Position numbers and translations under genes: made by a program
Notes under the pieces: model-generated
The model's input: only the letters and a program-made list of their open reading frames with translations
Databases searched by the model: none
What the model was told of the DNA's origin: nothing
Source of the DNA: Dyadobacter soli
Lineage (GTDB): Bacteria; Bacteroidota; Bacteroidia; Cytophagales; Spirosomataceae
DNA length: 64,000 nucleotides
Reading direction: 5' to 3'
Assembly (NCBI RefSeq): GCF_900101885.1
Contig: NZ_FNAN01000022.1
Coordinates: 94,006 to 158,005, forward strand
Shown: one piece after another, positions 17,908 to 25,898 of the stretch
How the letters are laid out: the number at the start of each line of letters is the position of its first letter
Position numbering within the stretch: the first letter of the stretch is position 1

Positions 17908-18338
17908 TCAGGCTTACAATCGATCAATGCATTGTGTACCAGCTCTATGGGCGTGTACACGCTGTCTTTTCCCCATTTCATCGATACAAAACTTACAATT
18001 TCTGCAATTTCGATCTCAGTCAACTTGGGATTCGGAGGCATAGGCCGGCTGAACTTTTTGCCGTTCACTACGATCGTGTCACTCATTCCGTACTGAATAA
18101 TGCAAGCCACCCGCGCCTTATCGGACATAATTGACGACCCAGCAATGGGAGGGTAGAGATTCGACATTCCCTTCCCTTCCGCCTGGTGGCAGTTGGCGCA
18201 ATGCGTCATGTATAATTGCTGCCCGGTCACGAAATATTGCTCGCTTTTCAGCTCTTCGGAACTGCGGCAGGAGGCCATACCAAGCATTAGTAAGGCTATT
18301 ATGCCGGCTGTGGCGGCACGGTTAGGTCGCGGTTTCAT
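17904..18338 (-). CDS. Lipoprotein c-type cytochrome
   Basis: A 144-aa mono-haem cytochrome c, exported and lipid-anchored through MASC (residue 24). The haem site is MTHCANCHQAEGKGM and a distal methionine candidate lies in SRPMPPNPKLTEIEI. It starts 4 nt inside the end of the upstream sco gene (ATGA overlap). The pairing with SCO suggests a link to assembly of, or electron delivery to, a copper-dependent oxidase, although no oxidase subunit is in the window. Confidence 0.9.
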   Translation of the reverse strand: MKPRPNRAATAGIIALLMLGMASCRSSEELKSEQYFVTGQQLYMTHCANCHQAEGKGMSNLYPPIAGSSIMSDKARVACIIQYGMSDTIVVNGKKFSRPMPPNPKLTEIEIAEIVSFVSMKWGKDSVYTPIELVHNALIDCKPD

Positions 18339-18997
18339 TTTTTATACTCGGCCAGTAACCGCTCCATATCGTTGAGCAACTTCTTTGTGCCTTCCTCGGT
18401 GGTACCATCGTACATTCCCCGCACGTGCTTGTCCTTATCGATCAGGATGAACGCACCACTGTGAATGTAGCCGCCCTGAACCGTTGTGTCCTCCTTGGCG
18501 GTTGACATGTAGTTATTTTGACCGATTTCGTAAATCCGGGCCTTGTCGCCTGTCAGGAACTGCCATTGCTTGCCCTCCACACCCAGGTCTTTGGCAAATT
18601 GGTTCAGGACTGCCGGCGTATCGTGTTCAGGATCAATGGAGTGGGAGAGGATCATTACATCGGGATTACCCTTATACGCCTCGTAGACCTTTACCATTTG
18701 TTTTTTCATTACGGGGCAAATGGTAGGGCAGGTGGTGAAGAAAAAGTCGGTCACGTAAATTTTGTTCTCGACAATCTTCTCGGTAATGGTATCGCCATAC
18801 TGGTTGACAAAGGCGAACTTGGGAATCTTGTTATAAATGGTGTCAACGACTTCCTTTCCATCCACGGTCTTCTTCACAACATCGCGCTCTCCGAGGATCG
18901 GCAGCTTATTTTCCGAACCGCCACAGCCGGTAACGGCAGCCAGAGACGCGGTAATAAACAGGGAATGGAAAAGAATTGATTTTACTTTCGAGTTCAT
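18335..18997 (-). CDS. SCO1/SenC family copper chaperone lipoprotein
   Basis: A thioredoxin-fold protein that delivers copper to the CuA centre of cytochrome oxidase or acts in thiol redox control. The 220-aa product has a lipobox VTGCGG, the copper-binding CxxxC in FFTTCPTICPVMKK, and the distal histidine in a SHSIDPEHDT segment. Family-typical GKQWQFLTGDK and GYIHSGAFILIDKDKHVRGMYDG follow. It lies between a small lipoprotein gene (7-nt gap upstream) and the cytochrome c gene (4-nt overlap), forming a three-gene unit. Confidence 0.93.
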   Translation of the reverse strand: MNSKVKSILFHSLFITASLAAVTGCGGSENKLPILGERDVVKKTVDGKEVVDTIYNKIPKFAFVNQYGDTITEKIVENKIYVTDFFFTTCPTICPVMKKQMVKVYEAYKGNPDVMILSHSIDPEHDTPAVLNQFAKDLGVEGKQWQFLTGDKARIYEIGQNNYMSTAKEDTTVQGGYIHSGAFILIDKDKHVRGMYDGTTEEGTKKLLNDMERLLAEYKK

Positions 18998-19004
18998 AAA
19001 CGGG

Positions 19005-19442
19005 TTATTCTAAAAATGTTTTTGCCTCCTGAATCGATTTCAGCGTGGCTTGCTTTACCAGCAATATCCGTTCCTTCTCACCTTCGAAATAAAGAACGGC
19101 TTGCTTGGGGTCCAGTTTTTTGGCGGAATCGGCGCGATAAGCGTGCATCCAGTCCATCATGAGTTTATCGGCGTCAGTCAGTTTCTGGTTTAGATCAACG
19201 GCCTTAATGCGCTGTTCAGCCATGGTATTGCTGCTTACACCCACATTTTGGAGGCTATCGATGCCCTGGATTTTTTTCGAAAGCTGTGATTGCAGGCTCA
19301 CAATGTCTTCCTGCTTGGGCATTACTTCGTCGTGGATGGCCAGGACTTCCGTTTCGAGGCCGGTAAGCTTTTCCTGGTCTTTGTCCTTTCCGCAGGCAAC
19401 GCAAAGCGTGATAAGGAACGATAGAAGGATGAGGTTTTTCAT
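19005..19442 (-). CDS. Small helical lipoprotein of unknown function
   Basis: 145 aa with a lipobox (LCVACGKDK, Cys at 17), followed by a highly charged, mostly helical body (LETEVLAIHDEVMPKQEDIVSLQSQL ... AEQRIKAVDLNQKLTDADKLMMDWMHAY). Bacteroidota homologues are sometimes labelled 'viral A-type inclusion protein', which has no functional meaning. First gene of the lipoprotein-sco-cytochrome unit, so an envelope role tied to respiratory assembly is possible. Confidence 0.75.
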   Translation of the reverse strand: MKNLILLSFLITLCVACGKDKDQEKLTGLETEVLAIHDEVMPKQEDIVSLQSQLSKKIQGIDSLQNVGVSSNTMAEQRIKAVDLNQKLTDADKLMMDWMHAYRADSAKKLDPKQAVLYFEGEKERILLVKQATLKSIQEAKTFLE

Positions 19443-19472
19443 ACTAAATAGAGTTAACCGAATGGATGTACG

Positions 19473-21128
19473 TCAATCCCTGAGGATCATTTCGCGCGCA
19501 TTGTGCAGCACGGCCTCCGACGGATTATGTCCGCCGATCATCTGGGCGATCTCCTGTACACGTTCATCGATGGTGAGTTTTTTGATCCTGCTGACAGTTC
19601 TGTCGGAGGAGTGGTCTTTATACACAAAATAGTGCGCGTCGCCGCTGCTGGCAATCTGGTGCAAATGGGTAATGGCGATAATCTGGTGATTGATAGCCAT
19701 ATTCTGCATCATTTTCCCCATCTTTTTGGCAATCTCACCGGAAACGCCGGTATCGATCTCGTCGAAAATAATGGTGGGCAGCTTTCGCTTGTCGGCGAGT
19801 ATATACTTAATAACCATCATCAGCCGGGAAAATTCCCCGCCGGAGGCAACTAATTTCAATTCCTGAGGCACAATGCCCTTATTACCGCTGAAAAGGAACG
19901 TCACGGAATCGATACCGGATGGCGTCGGCGCCGTTTCAGTAACTTGAATGCTGAGCGACGCATTGGGAATGCCCAGCTCATACAACCTGTCCAGAATAAG
20001 CTTTTCAATGGCTTTGGTTACCTTTTTGCGTCTTTCCGAAAGCTTTTTCGCACCTGCCAGCATTTTCTCCTGCGTCTGCGCGACTTTCTTTTCGGCCTTG
20101 GCGAGGTCGTCATCCAGGTTCATTACAATGCTGAGCTTACCTTGTAAATTGGCCTCGATGTCCAGCAATTGACCGAGGGTCGATACCTGGTGTTTTTTTA
20201 GCAATGAATAAATAAGGTCCAGCCGCTCCTGCACAACTTCCGTCCGGCTTGAATCCAGCTCCACGTTGCCATTTACCTGATCGATCTCGTCGGCCAGGTC
20301 GCGGAGCTCGATGAATGCGCTTTGGGCGCGCTGGCGGAGAATATCATATTCATTCACGAGCCTCGAAGCCTGGGTAAGTGAGCCTACGGCGCTTTTTAGC
20401 AGGTCAAGGGCTGAGTTTTCGGGATTATCGAGGTATGCATGGGCGAGTTGAAGCTTTTCTTTAATCTCGACCGCATTTTCAAGAATGGTCAACTCCTGTT
20501 CCAGCTTTTCCTGCTCGTCGGCTTTCAAACCCGCATTATTCAATTCCTGAAAAAGAAACTGGTCATAATCGAATTCCTTCCTGAGCTGGCTCGCCTGTCG
20601 TTTCAGCTCCTCGAATGCCTTTACGGCTTCGCGGTAAGCATTAAAATCGGCTGAATATGTTTTGAGTAAATCGGCATTCTCGGCATAGGAATCGACTACG
20701 CGCAGCTGAAATTCATTGTTGCCGAGCAGTATCGAATCATGCTGCGAATGGACATCGAGCAACTGCATGCCTATTTTCCGTAAGGTTTCCAGGTTGACGG
20801 GCGTGTCGTTGATGAATGCCCGCGATTTGCCAGCCGCGGAGATTTCCCGCCGCACAATACATTCTTCCGAAAAGTCGAGATTCTCGTCTTCGAAATTAGG
20901 GGCGAGATCGTAGCCCGTCAGGTTGAATGTACCTTCGATGACGCATTTTTCGCTGCTATCGTACAGTGATTTTGCATCCGCCCGGTTTCCGAGCAGCAGG
21001 CCTATTGCACCAAGCATAATGGATTTACCGGCACCCGTTTCGCCTGTAATAATGTTCAGGCCGGGATCGGGGGACATTTCTAGGTGCTTTATCAGCGCAT
21101 AGTTTTTGATCAATAAATTAGAAAGCAT
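19473..21128 (-). CDS. recN: DNA repair protein RecN
   Basis: An SMC-like ATPase acting in double-strand-break repair. The 551-aa length is normal. The N-terminal part has Walker A GETGAGKSIMLGAIGLLLG and the RecN-typical start MLSNLLIKNYALIKHLEM. Two coiled-coil arms follow, then the C-terminal ATPase half with the ABC signature LKLVASGGEFSRLMM and Walker B PTIIFDEIDTGVSG. Last gene of the bamD-rpoZ-coaBC-porD run on the minus strand, after a 130-nt gap. Confidence 0.97.
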   Translation of the reverse strand: MLSNLLIKNYALIKHLEMSPDPGLNIITGETGAGKSIMLGAIGLLLGNRADAKSLYDSSEKCVIEGTFNLTGYDLAPNFEDENLDFSEECIVRREISAAGKSRAFINDTPVNLETLRKIGMQLLDVHSQHDSILLGNNEFQLRVVDSYAENADLLKTYSADFNAYREAVKAFEELKRQASQLRKEFDYDQFLFQELNNAGLKADEQEKLEQELTILENAVEIKEKLQLAHAYLDNPENSALDLLKSAVGSLTQASRLVNEYDILRQRAQSAFIELRDLADEIDQVNGNVELDSSRTEVVQERLDLIYSLLKKHQVSTLGQLLDIEANLQGKLSIVMNLDDDLAKAEKKVAQTQEKMLAGAKKLSERRKKVTKAIEKLILDRLYELGIPNASLSIQVTETAPTPSGIDSVTFLFSGNKGIVPQELKLVASGGEFSRLMMVIKYILADKRKLPTIIFDEIDTGVSGEIAKKMGKMMQNMAINHQIIAITHLHQIASSGDAHYFVYKDHSSDRTVSRIKKLTIDERVQEIAQMIGGHNPSEAVLHNAREMILRD

Positions 21129-21258
21129 GTCTAATTTAGGAAGCAGATTGCCGGAGATGATGCAACCTGGCTATGATGAAGGGGATCAAGGTCGTCTCCG
21201 ATACGAATATAGGCACGATCTTCCCAATTAGGAAATATATGAGGAAGTAACCCGAATT

Positions 21259-21513
21259 TTATAAGGAAGCGTGCCGGCTCGGTGGTACGACGCCTCGGTC
21301 GTCGTCGTAAACAACTTCATAGAGGTCCGAGAGGGCGATCTGATGCTGGTGATCCCGTGTGTCTTTCAATACAAGCCGGACCGCGTCGATGGCCATTAAT
21401 CTGCCAAAAATGGTGTTTCCGTTGGAAAGCACGACATTAAGCGGCTGTTTTTTTAAGATGTGCTGATTGCTCAGTAATTCGTCGGGCTGGACCCGTATCA
21501 ATCGTTTACTCAT
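21259..21513 (-). CDS. Small protein with predicted Sm-like fold
   Basis: An 84-aa protein from the ATG at 21513. The middle reads PLNVVLSNGNTIFGRLMAID and then AVRLVLKDTRDHQHQIALSD, which follows the LSm/Hfq Sm1 pattern: two hydrophobic strands around an invariant-looking NG, G-x-L and D, then a long strand. A short final strand DLYEVVYDD could be Sm2. The last ten residues are basic and disordered. It starts 13 nt after the porD stop and sits in a conserved core-gene run. This is a fold inference from pattern alone; the protein could also be a small SH3-like barrel with another role. Confidence 0.55.
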   Translation of the reverse strand: MSKRLIRVQPDELLSNQHILKKQPLNVVLSNGNTIFGRLMAIDAVRLVLKDTRDHQHQIALSDLYEVVYDDDRGVVPPSRHASL

Positions 21514-21526
21514 CAATTTTGATCTG

Positions 21527-22453
21527 CTACATGGACAGCCGTTGGTATAGCTGAGTTTTGGAAGGGTCGAGATTAATTAGCAAAGAGTAAGCTTGTGTGC
21601 GTTGCTCCGGCAATCCTTCGATCATTATTTTATACAATTCATCCGATTTGGCATCAAAAAAAGAATTGACTACTACACTCGCAGGCCGGAGTTGATTCAC
21701 TTCTTTAATGGTATTCAAAAATTCGAGCACTTTCGCACGGGTTTCCACCGGGTTCTGCGTTGCTACATCCAGGCCCTGACGGTAATACTTATACATTCCC
21801 TCGCGGAACGGTGTAAATTGTTGGCTTTGAAGGTTTTCAATCAGCCAATAGCGGTTTTTGGAATCGCCGTTCGAATCCCACCCACGCTTGTTGGGAGATG
21901 AGTTTCGTGCAAGGTTCACCAGGTTGAATGCCTTCTGGACATACGGCGAACCACCCATTTTGCTAAATGAGTCATAATCGAAAATCAATGCGATATTGGC
22001 GTAGAATGCCATAATATATGGGAGTTCTTCGGTATAGCTGTTTTCATTAAAATACAGCTGCGTGCTCGGGAGGTACGTAAATGTGAAATTTTTATCTACA
22101 TAAGTAAATAAAACCGTTTCGTAGGTGGAGCCATAAACGGGCCGGGAAACGATCAGCTGCGCGTTGCCTTCATAACTTCCCTGAGCAAGCGAGCGGGTAA
22201 GGTTTACATTGAGCTTGCATTTGATCTTCTCCTCTTTGGCAAACTGGTCGTTGGTCCAGCGCGTATTATTGAGAAAATCATTCATATAGGTTTGCAGCTG
22301 GTTCATCGACTGCGGGTCGGTTTTTTGCTGCGCTACCAATTGCTCGTAATTGAGATTGACCGTAAACTGAAATTCCTGCGCGTACGCACGCTGCACGAGC
22401 GCCCCGAAAAGTAGCGGAATGGTCAGGATCAGTAGTTTTATGCTTCGCTCCAT
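21527..22453 (-). CDS. porD: PorD/DUF4835-type protein of the gliding and type IX secretion apparatus
   Basis: A 308-aa exported protein with signal peptide (LLILTIPLLFGALVQRAYAQE) and the family start FQFTVNLNYEQL. Further family-like segments are FLNNTRWTNDQF, IKCKLNVNLTR, VSRPVYGSTYETVLF and FYANIALIFDYDSFSKMGG. DUF4835/PorD proteins are linked to type IX secretion in Porphyromonas and lie next to coaBC and recN in many Bacteroidota. Here too its ATG overlaps the end of coaBC by 16 nt, which supports co-translation. A T9SS cargo gene lies nearby (25104-25721). Confidence 0.9.
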   Translation of the reverse strand: MERSIKLLILTIPLLFGALVQRAYAQEFQFTVNLNYEQLVAQQKTDPQSMNQLQTYMNDFLNNTRWTNDQFAKEEKIKCKLNVNLTRSLAQGSYEGNAQLIVSRPVYGSTYETVLFTYVDKNFTFTYLPSTQLYFNENSYTEELPYIMAFYANIALIFDYDSFSKMGGSPYVQKAFNLVNLARNSSPNKRGWDSNGDSKNRYWLIENLQSQQFTPFREGMYKYYRQGLDVATQNPVETRAKVLEFLNTIKEVNQLRPASVVVNSFFDAKSDELYKIMIEGLPEQRTQAYSLLINLDPSKTQLYQRLSM

Positions 22454-23646
22454 TTGGTTAATACGATATTAAGAATGTCCTGCGCGACCTCTTCCTTGGA
22501 TTTAAGGTCGAATCGCTGTACATTTTTGTCCTTGTCAATAACGGTTATTTTGTTGGTATCGTGTGCAAAGCCTGCCCCGGGGTCGTTCAGGGAATTTAGT
22601 ACAATATAATCGAAATTCTTCCGGATAAGCTTATCCTGGGCGTGGCTCAGTTCGTTTTCGGTTTCCAGTGCAAAACCGATGATCAGTTGGCCGGGCTTTT
22701 TCATGGTGCCCAGGGTACCGGCAATGTCGGTTGTTTTGGCCAGATCGAGTGTCATACTATCGCCTTGCTTCTTGATTTTCTGTTCGGCAACATGCCGCGG
22801 TGCGTAGTCGGCCACCGCCGCTGCGAAAATGATCAGGTCGTTGGACTGGAAATTTTCCCGGGCTGCTTCGAACATCTGGCCGGATGTTTCCACACCGATT
22901 GTACGAATATCCGAATTGGAGGCTTTCAGGTGCGTAGGCCCGCTCACGAGCGTTACCTGCGCGCCCGCAGCCGCGAAGGCCTCCGCAATGGCATAACCCA
23001 TTTTGCCGGACGAACGGTTGCTGATGAAACGTACCGGGTCGATCGGTTCTACGGTCGGGCCGGCTGTGATGAGGACGCGCTTGGCGTTCGCTACAGGGCG
23101 TTTTGCGAAATTCGCGTCGAGTACTTTAACAATGTTTTCCGGCTCGGCTAACCTGCCGTCGCCAATAAGCCCGCTCGCGAGTTCGCCGTGTTCCGGGGAA
23201 ATGAAAATGTTTCCGTAGCTAATCAGCTGCCCGATATTGTGCTGTGTGGAAGGATGTTTGAACATGTCTACATCCATTGCCGGGGCAAAAAATACCGGGC
23301 ATCTGGCGGATAGGTAAATGGCTGTCAGAAGGTCATCGCAATGGCCGGTGGCACATTTGGAGAGCGTTTTTGCCGTTGCAGGTGCTATGACGATCAGATC
23401 GGCCCAAAGTCCGAGCTCAACATGGTTGTTCCATTCACCGGTCTCATTTTTCGTAAATGCGGTAAGCACCGGATTTTTAGAAAGCGTCGACAGCGTGAGC
23501 GGCGTGATAAATTCCGTTGCCGAATGCGTCATTACCACGCGAACTTCCGCCTCCGCCTTCACGAGCAACCGGACCAGCAGTGCGGACTTGTACGCGGCAA
23601 TGCTGCCCGAAACGCCCAGCAGTATCTTTTTACCTTTCAGATTCAA
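22438..23646 (-). CDS. coaBC: Bifunctional phosphopantothenoylcysteine decarboxylase / ligase CoaBC
   Basis: It catalyses two successive steps of CoA synthesis. The N-terminal flavin decarboxylase (1-185) shows KILLGVSGSIAAYK, the active-site histidine in EWNNHVELG, and APAMDVDMF, where the usual Asn of the PxMN motif is Asp. The C-terminal CTP-dependent synthetase (186-402) has ITAGPTVEPIDPVRFISN, SSGKMGYAIAEAF and a lysine-rich AEQKIKK. Start is TTG at 23646; no in-frame ATG lies upstream, and the resulting N-terminus is exactly that of the family. A terminator-like hairpin lies between it and rpoZ, so it may have a second promoter. Confidence 0.95.
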   Translation of the reverse strand: MNLKGKKILLGVSGSIAAYKSALLVRLLVKAEAEVRVVMTHSATEFITPLTLSTLSKNPVLTAFTKNETGEWNNHVELGLWADLIVIAPATAKTLSKCATGHCDDLLTAIYLSARCPVFFAPAMDVDMFKHPSTQHNIGQLISYGNIFISPEHGELASGLIGDGRLAEPENIVKVLDANFAKRPVANAKRVLITAGPTVEPIDPVRFISNRSSGKMGYAIAEAFAAAGAQVTLVSGPTHLKASNSDIRTIGVETSGQMFEAARENFQSNDLIIFAAAVADYAPRHVAEQKIKKQGDSMTLDLAKTTDIAGTLGTMKKPGQLIIGFALETENELSHAQDKLIRKNFDYIVLNSLNDPGAGFAHDTNKITVIDKDKNVQRFDLKSKEEVAQDILNIVLTKWSEA

Positions 23647-23689
23647 TTTTACAGGATTTGAATAGTAGGTGTAAAGTTAAAGAGATAAA

Positions 23690-23727
23690 AACAAAAAGCC
23701 CGCCATCAATCAGATTCATGGCGGGCT
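23690..23727 (-). terminator. Hairpin between rpoZ and coaBC
   Basis: A 10-bp perfect stem AGCCCGCCAT/ATGGCGGGCT with an 11-nt loop is followed on the minus strand by a T-rich run. It should end or attenuate transcription from bamD-rpoZ before coaBC. Confidence 0.8.
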
Positions 23728-23745
23728 TCGTGAAATGCGCTTGTA

Positions 23746-24057
23746 TTATTCTTCGGTGGTGTCGCGGTAGCTGTGGTAAGTTTTGCCTTCGATGAATTCG
23801 TCGATTGCAATGCTTCCAGCCTTCGGCATACGCTCGTAAAATTTCGAAATTTCGATTTGCTCTCTGTTTTCAAACACCTCTTCAAGGTTATCTACACCGG
23901 AAGCAAATTCGGCCAGTTTGTTGTTCAGCTCTTCTTTCATTTTGCTGGAAATCTGGCGTGCCCTTTTGGAAATGACCGATACGGATTCATACAGGTTACC
24001 TGTTACCGCCGCTATCTTGTCTGTATCACGGGTAATGATCGATGGATTCGTTGCCAT
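23746..24057 (-). CDS. rpoZ: RNA polymerase omega subunit
   Basis: A small helical subunit that helps assemble RNA polymerase. The ATG at 24057 gives 103 aa; an upstream TTG-started extension of 11 residues is not family-like. MATNPSIITRDTDKIAA and NLYESVSVISKRARQIS match the Bacteroidota omega pattern, followed by an acidic stretch (NLEEVFENREQIEISKFYE). It sits immediately downstream of bamD, the usual order in this phylum. Confidence 0.9.
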   Translation of the reverse strand: MATNPSIITRDTDKIAAVTGNLYESVSVISKRARQISSKMKEELNNKLAEFASGVDNLEEVFENREQIEISKFYERMPKAGSIAIDEFIEGKTYHSYRDTTEE

Positions 24058-24105
24058 AATGGTCTGATATAGTTTAAATTCTTGAAACAATATAAATGGT
24101 GCCTG

Positions 24106-25029
24106 CTATTGCCCGTTCGGGGTGGTGACAGCCGGCGTGGTTACCTTGGCCGGTTTTGTAGACGGGTCAGGTTGGGATTCTTTGAGTTTCTGGCGTTCAG
24201 CTTCAACCTTGGCAATCGTTTCGATTTGCTTCTGGCTGTCATCGTACATTTTTTCGGCGTCCTGGTTGTATCTACCGGTCGGATATTTATCCACAAGCTC
24301 CTGGTAGAACTTCACAACGTCCTGGTACCTCTCTTTCTGCTTATCCTGGAAACTATTGGAAGCCAGATTGTATTGGGACTCCACTTTCAGGAATGCAAGC
24401 TCTTCATTGTATTGAGAATCAGGGAAATCCTTCCGGAAGTTTTCAATCGATATTACCGCGGATTTAAGCGACATCGGGTTGAAATCGCTAATCTTGTGGT
24501 ATAGTCTCGCACGCTCGTAAGCTTTCCGTTCCAGTTTCGATCTCAATTCCAGAATATAGCGGGTACATTCTTCGCGGAATGGGCTGTCGGGATAGGTGTT
24601 GATAAAATCCTGCATCGCCGAGATCGCCGTGAAAGTGCTCGTCTGATCGAGGTTGTACGGCGACGAGTCTTTGTACAGTGAGAATGCGTGCATGTACAAT
24701 GCTTCCTGCGCGTAATCGCTGCGTGCGTAGGTGTCGTAGAATTTCTTGAACAGAAACTGACTTGTATTGTACTGGCTCTGATGGTATTGCGTGTAAGCGT
24801 AGTAGAACTGCGCAAGCTCGGACTCGGTACTTCCTTTCAGCAAAGGGATCAGTTCCTCAAACAGCAGTCCTGCGCGGTAGTAGTCCGCCTTTTTGTAATA
24901 GGCCATGGCAGCATCGTATTTCTGCTGATCCGTACCTGTCTTCTGTAACTTGGAGAACTTACTGCAGGAAGTAACAACAAGGATTGCAATGAATAGCAAG
25001 AAATAGCTTGCCGGACTGTTTTTTCGCAT
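24106..25029 (-). CDS. bamD: Outer-membrane assembly lipoprotein BamD
   Basis: An essential lipoprotein of the BAM complex that inserts outer-membrane barrels. A 307-aa protein with lipobox VTSCSKF (Cys at 22) and about five TPR-like helix pairs: DAAMAYYKKADYYRAGLLFEEL, FYYAYTQYHQSQYNTSQFLFKKF, IENFRKDFPDSQYNEELAFLK, VKFYQELVDKYPTGRYNQDA. The C-terminal tail is Pro/Thr-rich. First gene of the run bamD-rpoZ-coaBC-porD-recN. Confidence 0.93.
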   Translation of the reverse strand: MRKNSPASYFLLFIAILVVTSCSKFSKLQKTGTDQQKYDAAMAYYKKADYYRAGLLFEELIPLLKGSTESELAQFYYAYTQYHQSQYNTSQFLFKKFYDTYARSDYAQEALYMHAFSLYKDSSPYNLDQTSTFTAISAMQDFINTYPDSPFREECTRYILELRSKLERKAYERARLYHKISDFNPMSLKSAVISIENFRKDFPDSQYNEELAFLKVESQYNLASNSFQDKQKERYQDVVKFYQELVDKYPTGRYNQDAEKMYDDSQKQIETIAKVEAERQKLKESQPDPSTKPAKVTTPAVTTPNGQ

Positions 25030-25046
25030 ATTAACTGCAAAGGTAA

Positions 25047-25082
25047 TAAAAAAGCTACACCATCCATAACGAATGCGTAGCT
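25047..25082 (-). terminator. Possible weak terminator after the T9SS cargo gene
   Basis: AGCTAC (25053-25058) and GTAGCT (25077-25082) can pair with an 18-nt loop; on the minus strand the stem ends in six T residues. The stem is short. Confidence 0.45.
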
Positions 25083-25103
25083 GATATAGTGTTAAAAGAT
25101 AGC

Positions 25104-25721
25104 CTATTGCTGATGGCGAACGAGCATTTTCTTGGTGGCGACTTTTTTGCCATCGACGGACAACTGATAGAAATAGAGGCCGGTAGCCATATCTCTAGTG
25201 TTTATCCGCAACTTACGATCGTTTTTATTAAGTGTAAATTCCTGCATCTGCGAGCCTAGCACGTTGTAAAACGTCAGTTTGGCATCGCGAAGTCCCGCAT
25301 TGATCGTGAAATCGATCTCTGCATATTCACTCGCAGGATTGGGATACACATTGGAAACTGAAATCTTGTCACTCACAAACAAAAGCTCTTCCGCTCTCAA
25401 TTGAGCCTCCATTGCAGGAGATTTCTTTTCATTGCTTTTTTCAGCAACCTCGACAGCCAAAGCATTGTTATCGGCAGTATTTGGAGAAGCGAAAAGAAAC
25501 GAAGTGTAGAACGTATTCAGCGCTTTTGGATTTTGCAAAGTCAGCGGTTTGTAAGTGACTCCGCTAGAAAAGTTCGAGAATTTGATGTTCTGGGATGCGG
25601 GGGCTTTCTTCTTGCCAACCATATTCAGGCGGCTTCCCCCCGACACGCTTTGGGCCTGTAACCCGTGAATACTCAGGGCTAAGGCTAAAATCATATATAT
25701 GAAACGTATAGTTCTTTTCAT
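25104..25721 (-). CDS. Exported protein with type IX secretion C-terminal sorting domain
   Basis: A 205-aa protein with signal peptide (FIYMILALALSIHGLQAQS), a short variable middle, and a typical type A sorting domain of about 80 residues at the C-terminus: VSNVYPNPASEYAEIDFTI, AKLTFYNVLGSQMQEF, RDMATGLYFYQLSVDGKKVATKKMLV. Such domains direct export through the type IX system and surface attachment. The mature part before the domain is only about 100 residues, with no catalytic motif, so it may be a small surface or adhesion factor. It has a good promoter of its own. Confidence 0.92.
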   Translation of the reverse strand: MKRTIRFIYMILALALSIHGLQAQSVSGGSRLNMVGKKKAPASQNIKFSNFSSGVTYKPLTLQNPKALNTFYTSFLFASPNTADNNALAVEVAEKSNEKKSPAMEAQLRAEELLFVSDKISVSNVYPNPASEYAEIDFTINAGLRDAKLTFYNVLGSQMQEFTLNKNDRKLRINTRDMATGLYFYQLSVDGKKVATKKMLVRHQQ

Positions 25722-25781
25722 AGCTGCAATCGGATACTTTTGACTAATGCGTTATGTGTTTTTTAGCTGAAAAGTACGCTA

Positions 25782-25813
25782 CAAAAATATAGAGAAATAA
25801 TTGTATATTCAAA
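25782..25813 (-). promoter_or_regulatory. Promoter of the T9SS cargo gene
   Basis: On the minus strand, TTTG (25810-25813) and TATTTTTG (25782-25789) are separated by 20 nt, matching the Bacteroidota consensus. The -7 element lies about 60 nt before the ATG. Confidence 0.7.
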
Positions 25814-25898
25814 ATATATTGTGCGAACGGGTAACTTTATTTTTGTATGGTAAAAAATCGTGCCGACAGCTAACCCGGACAATTTTTCTGAGCGAATT

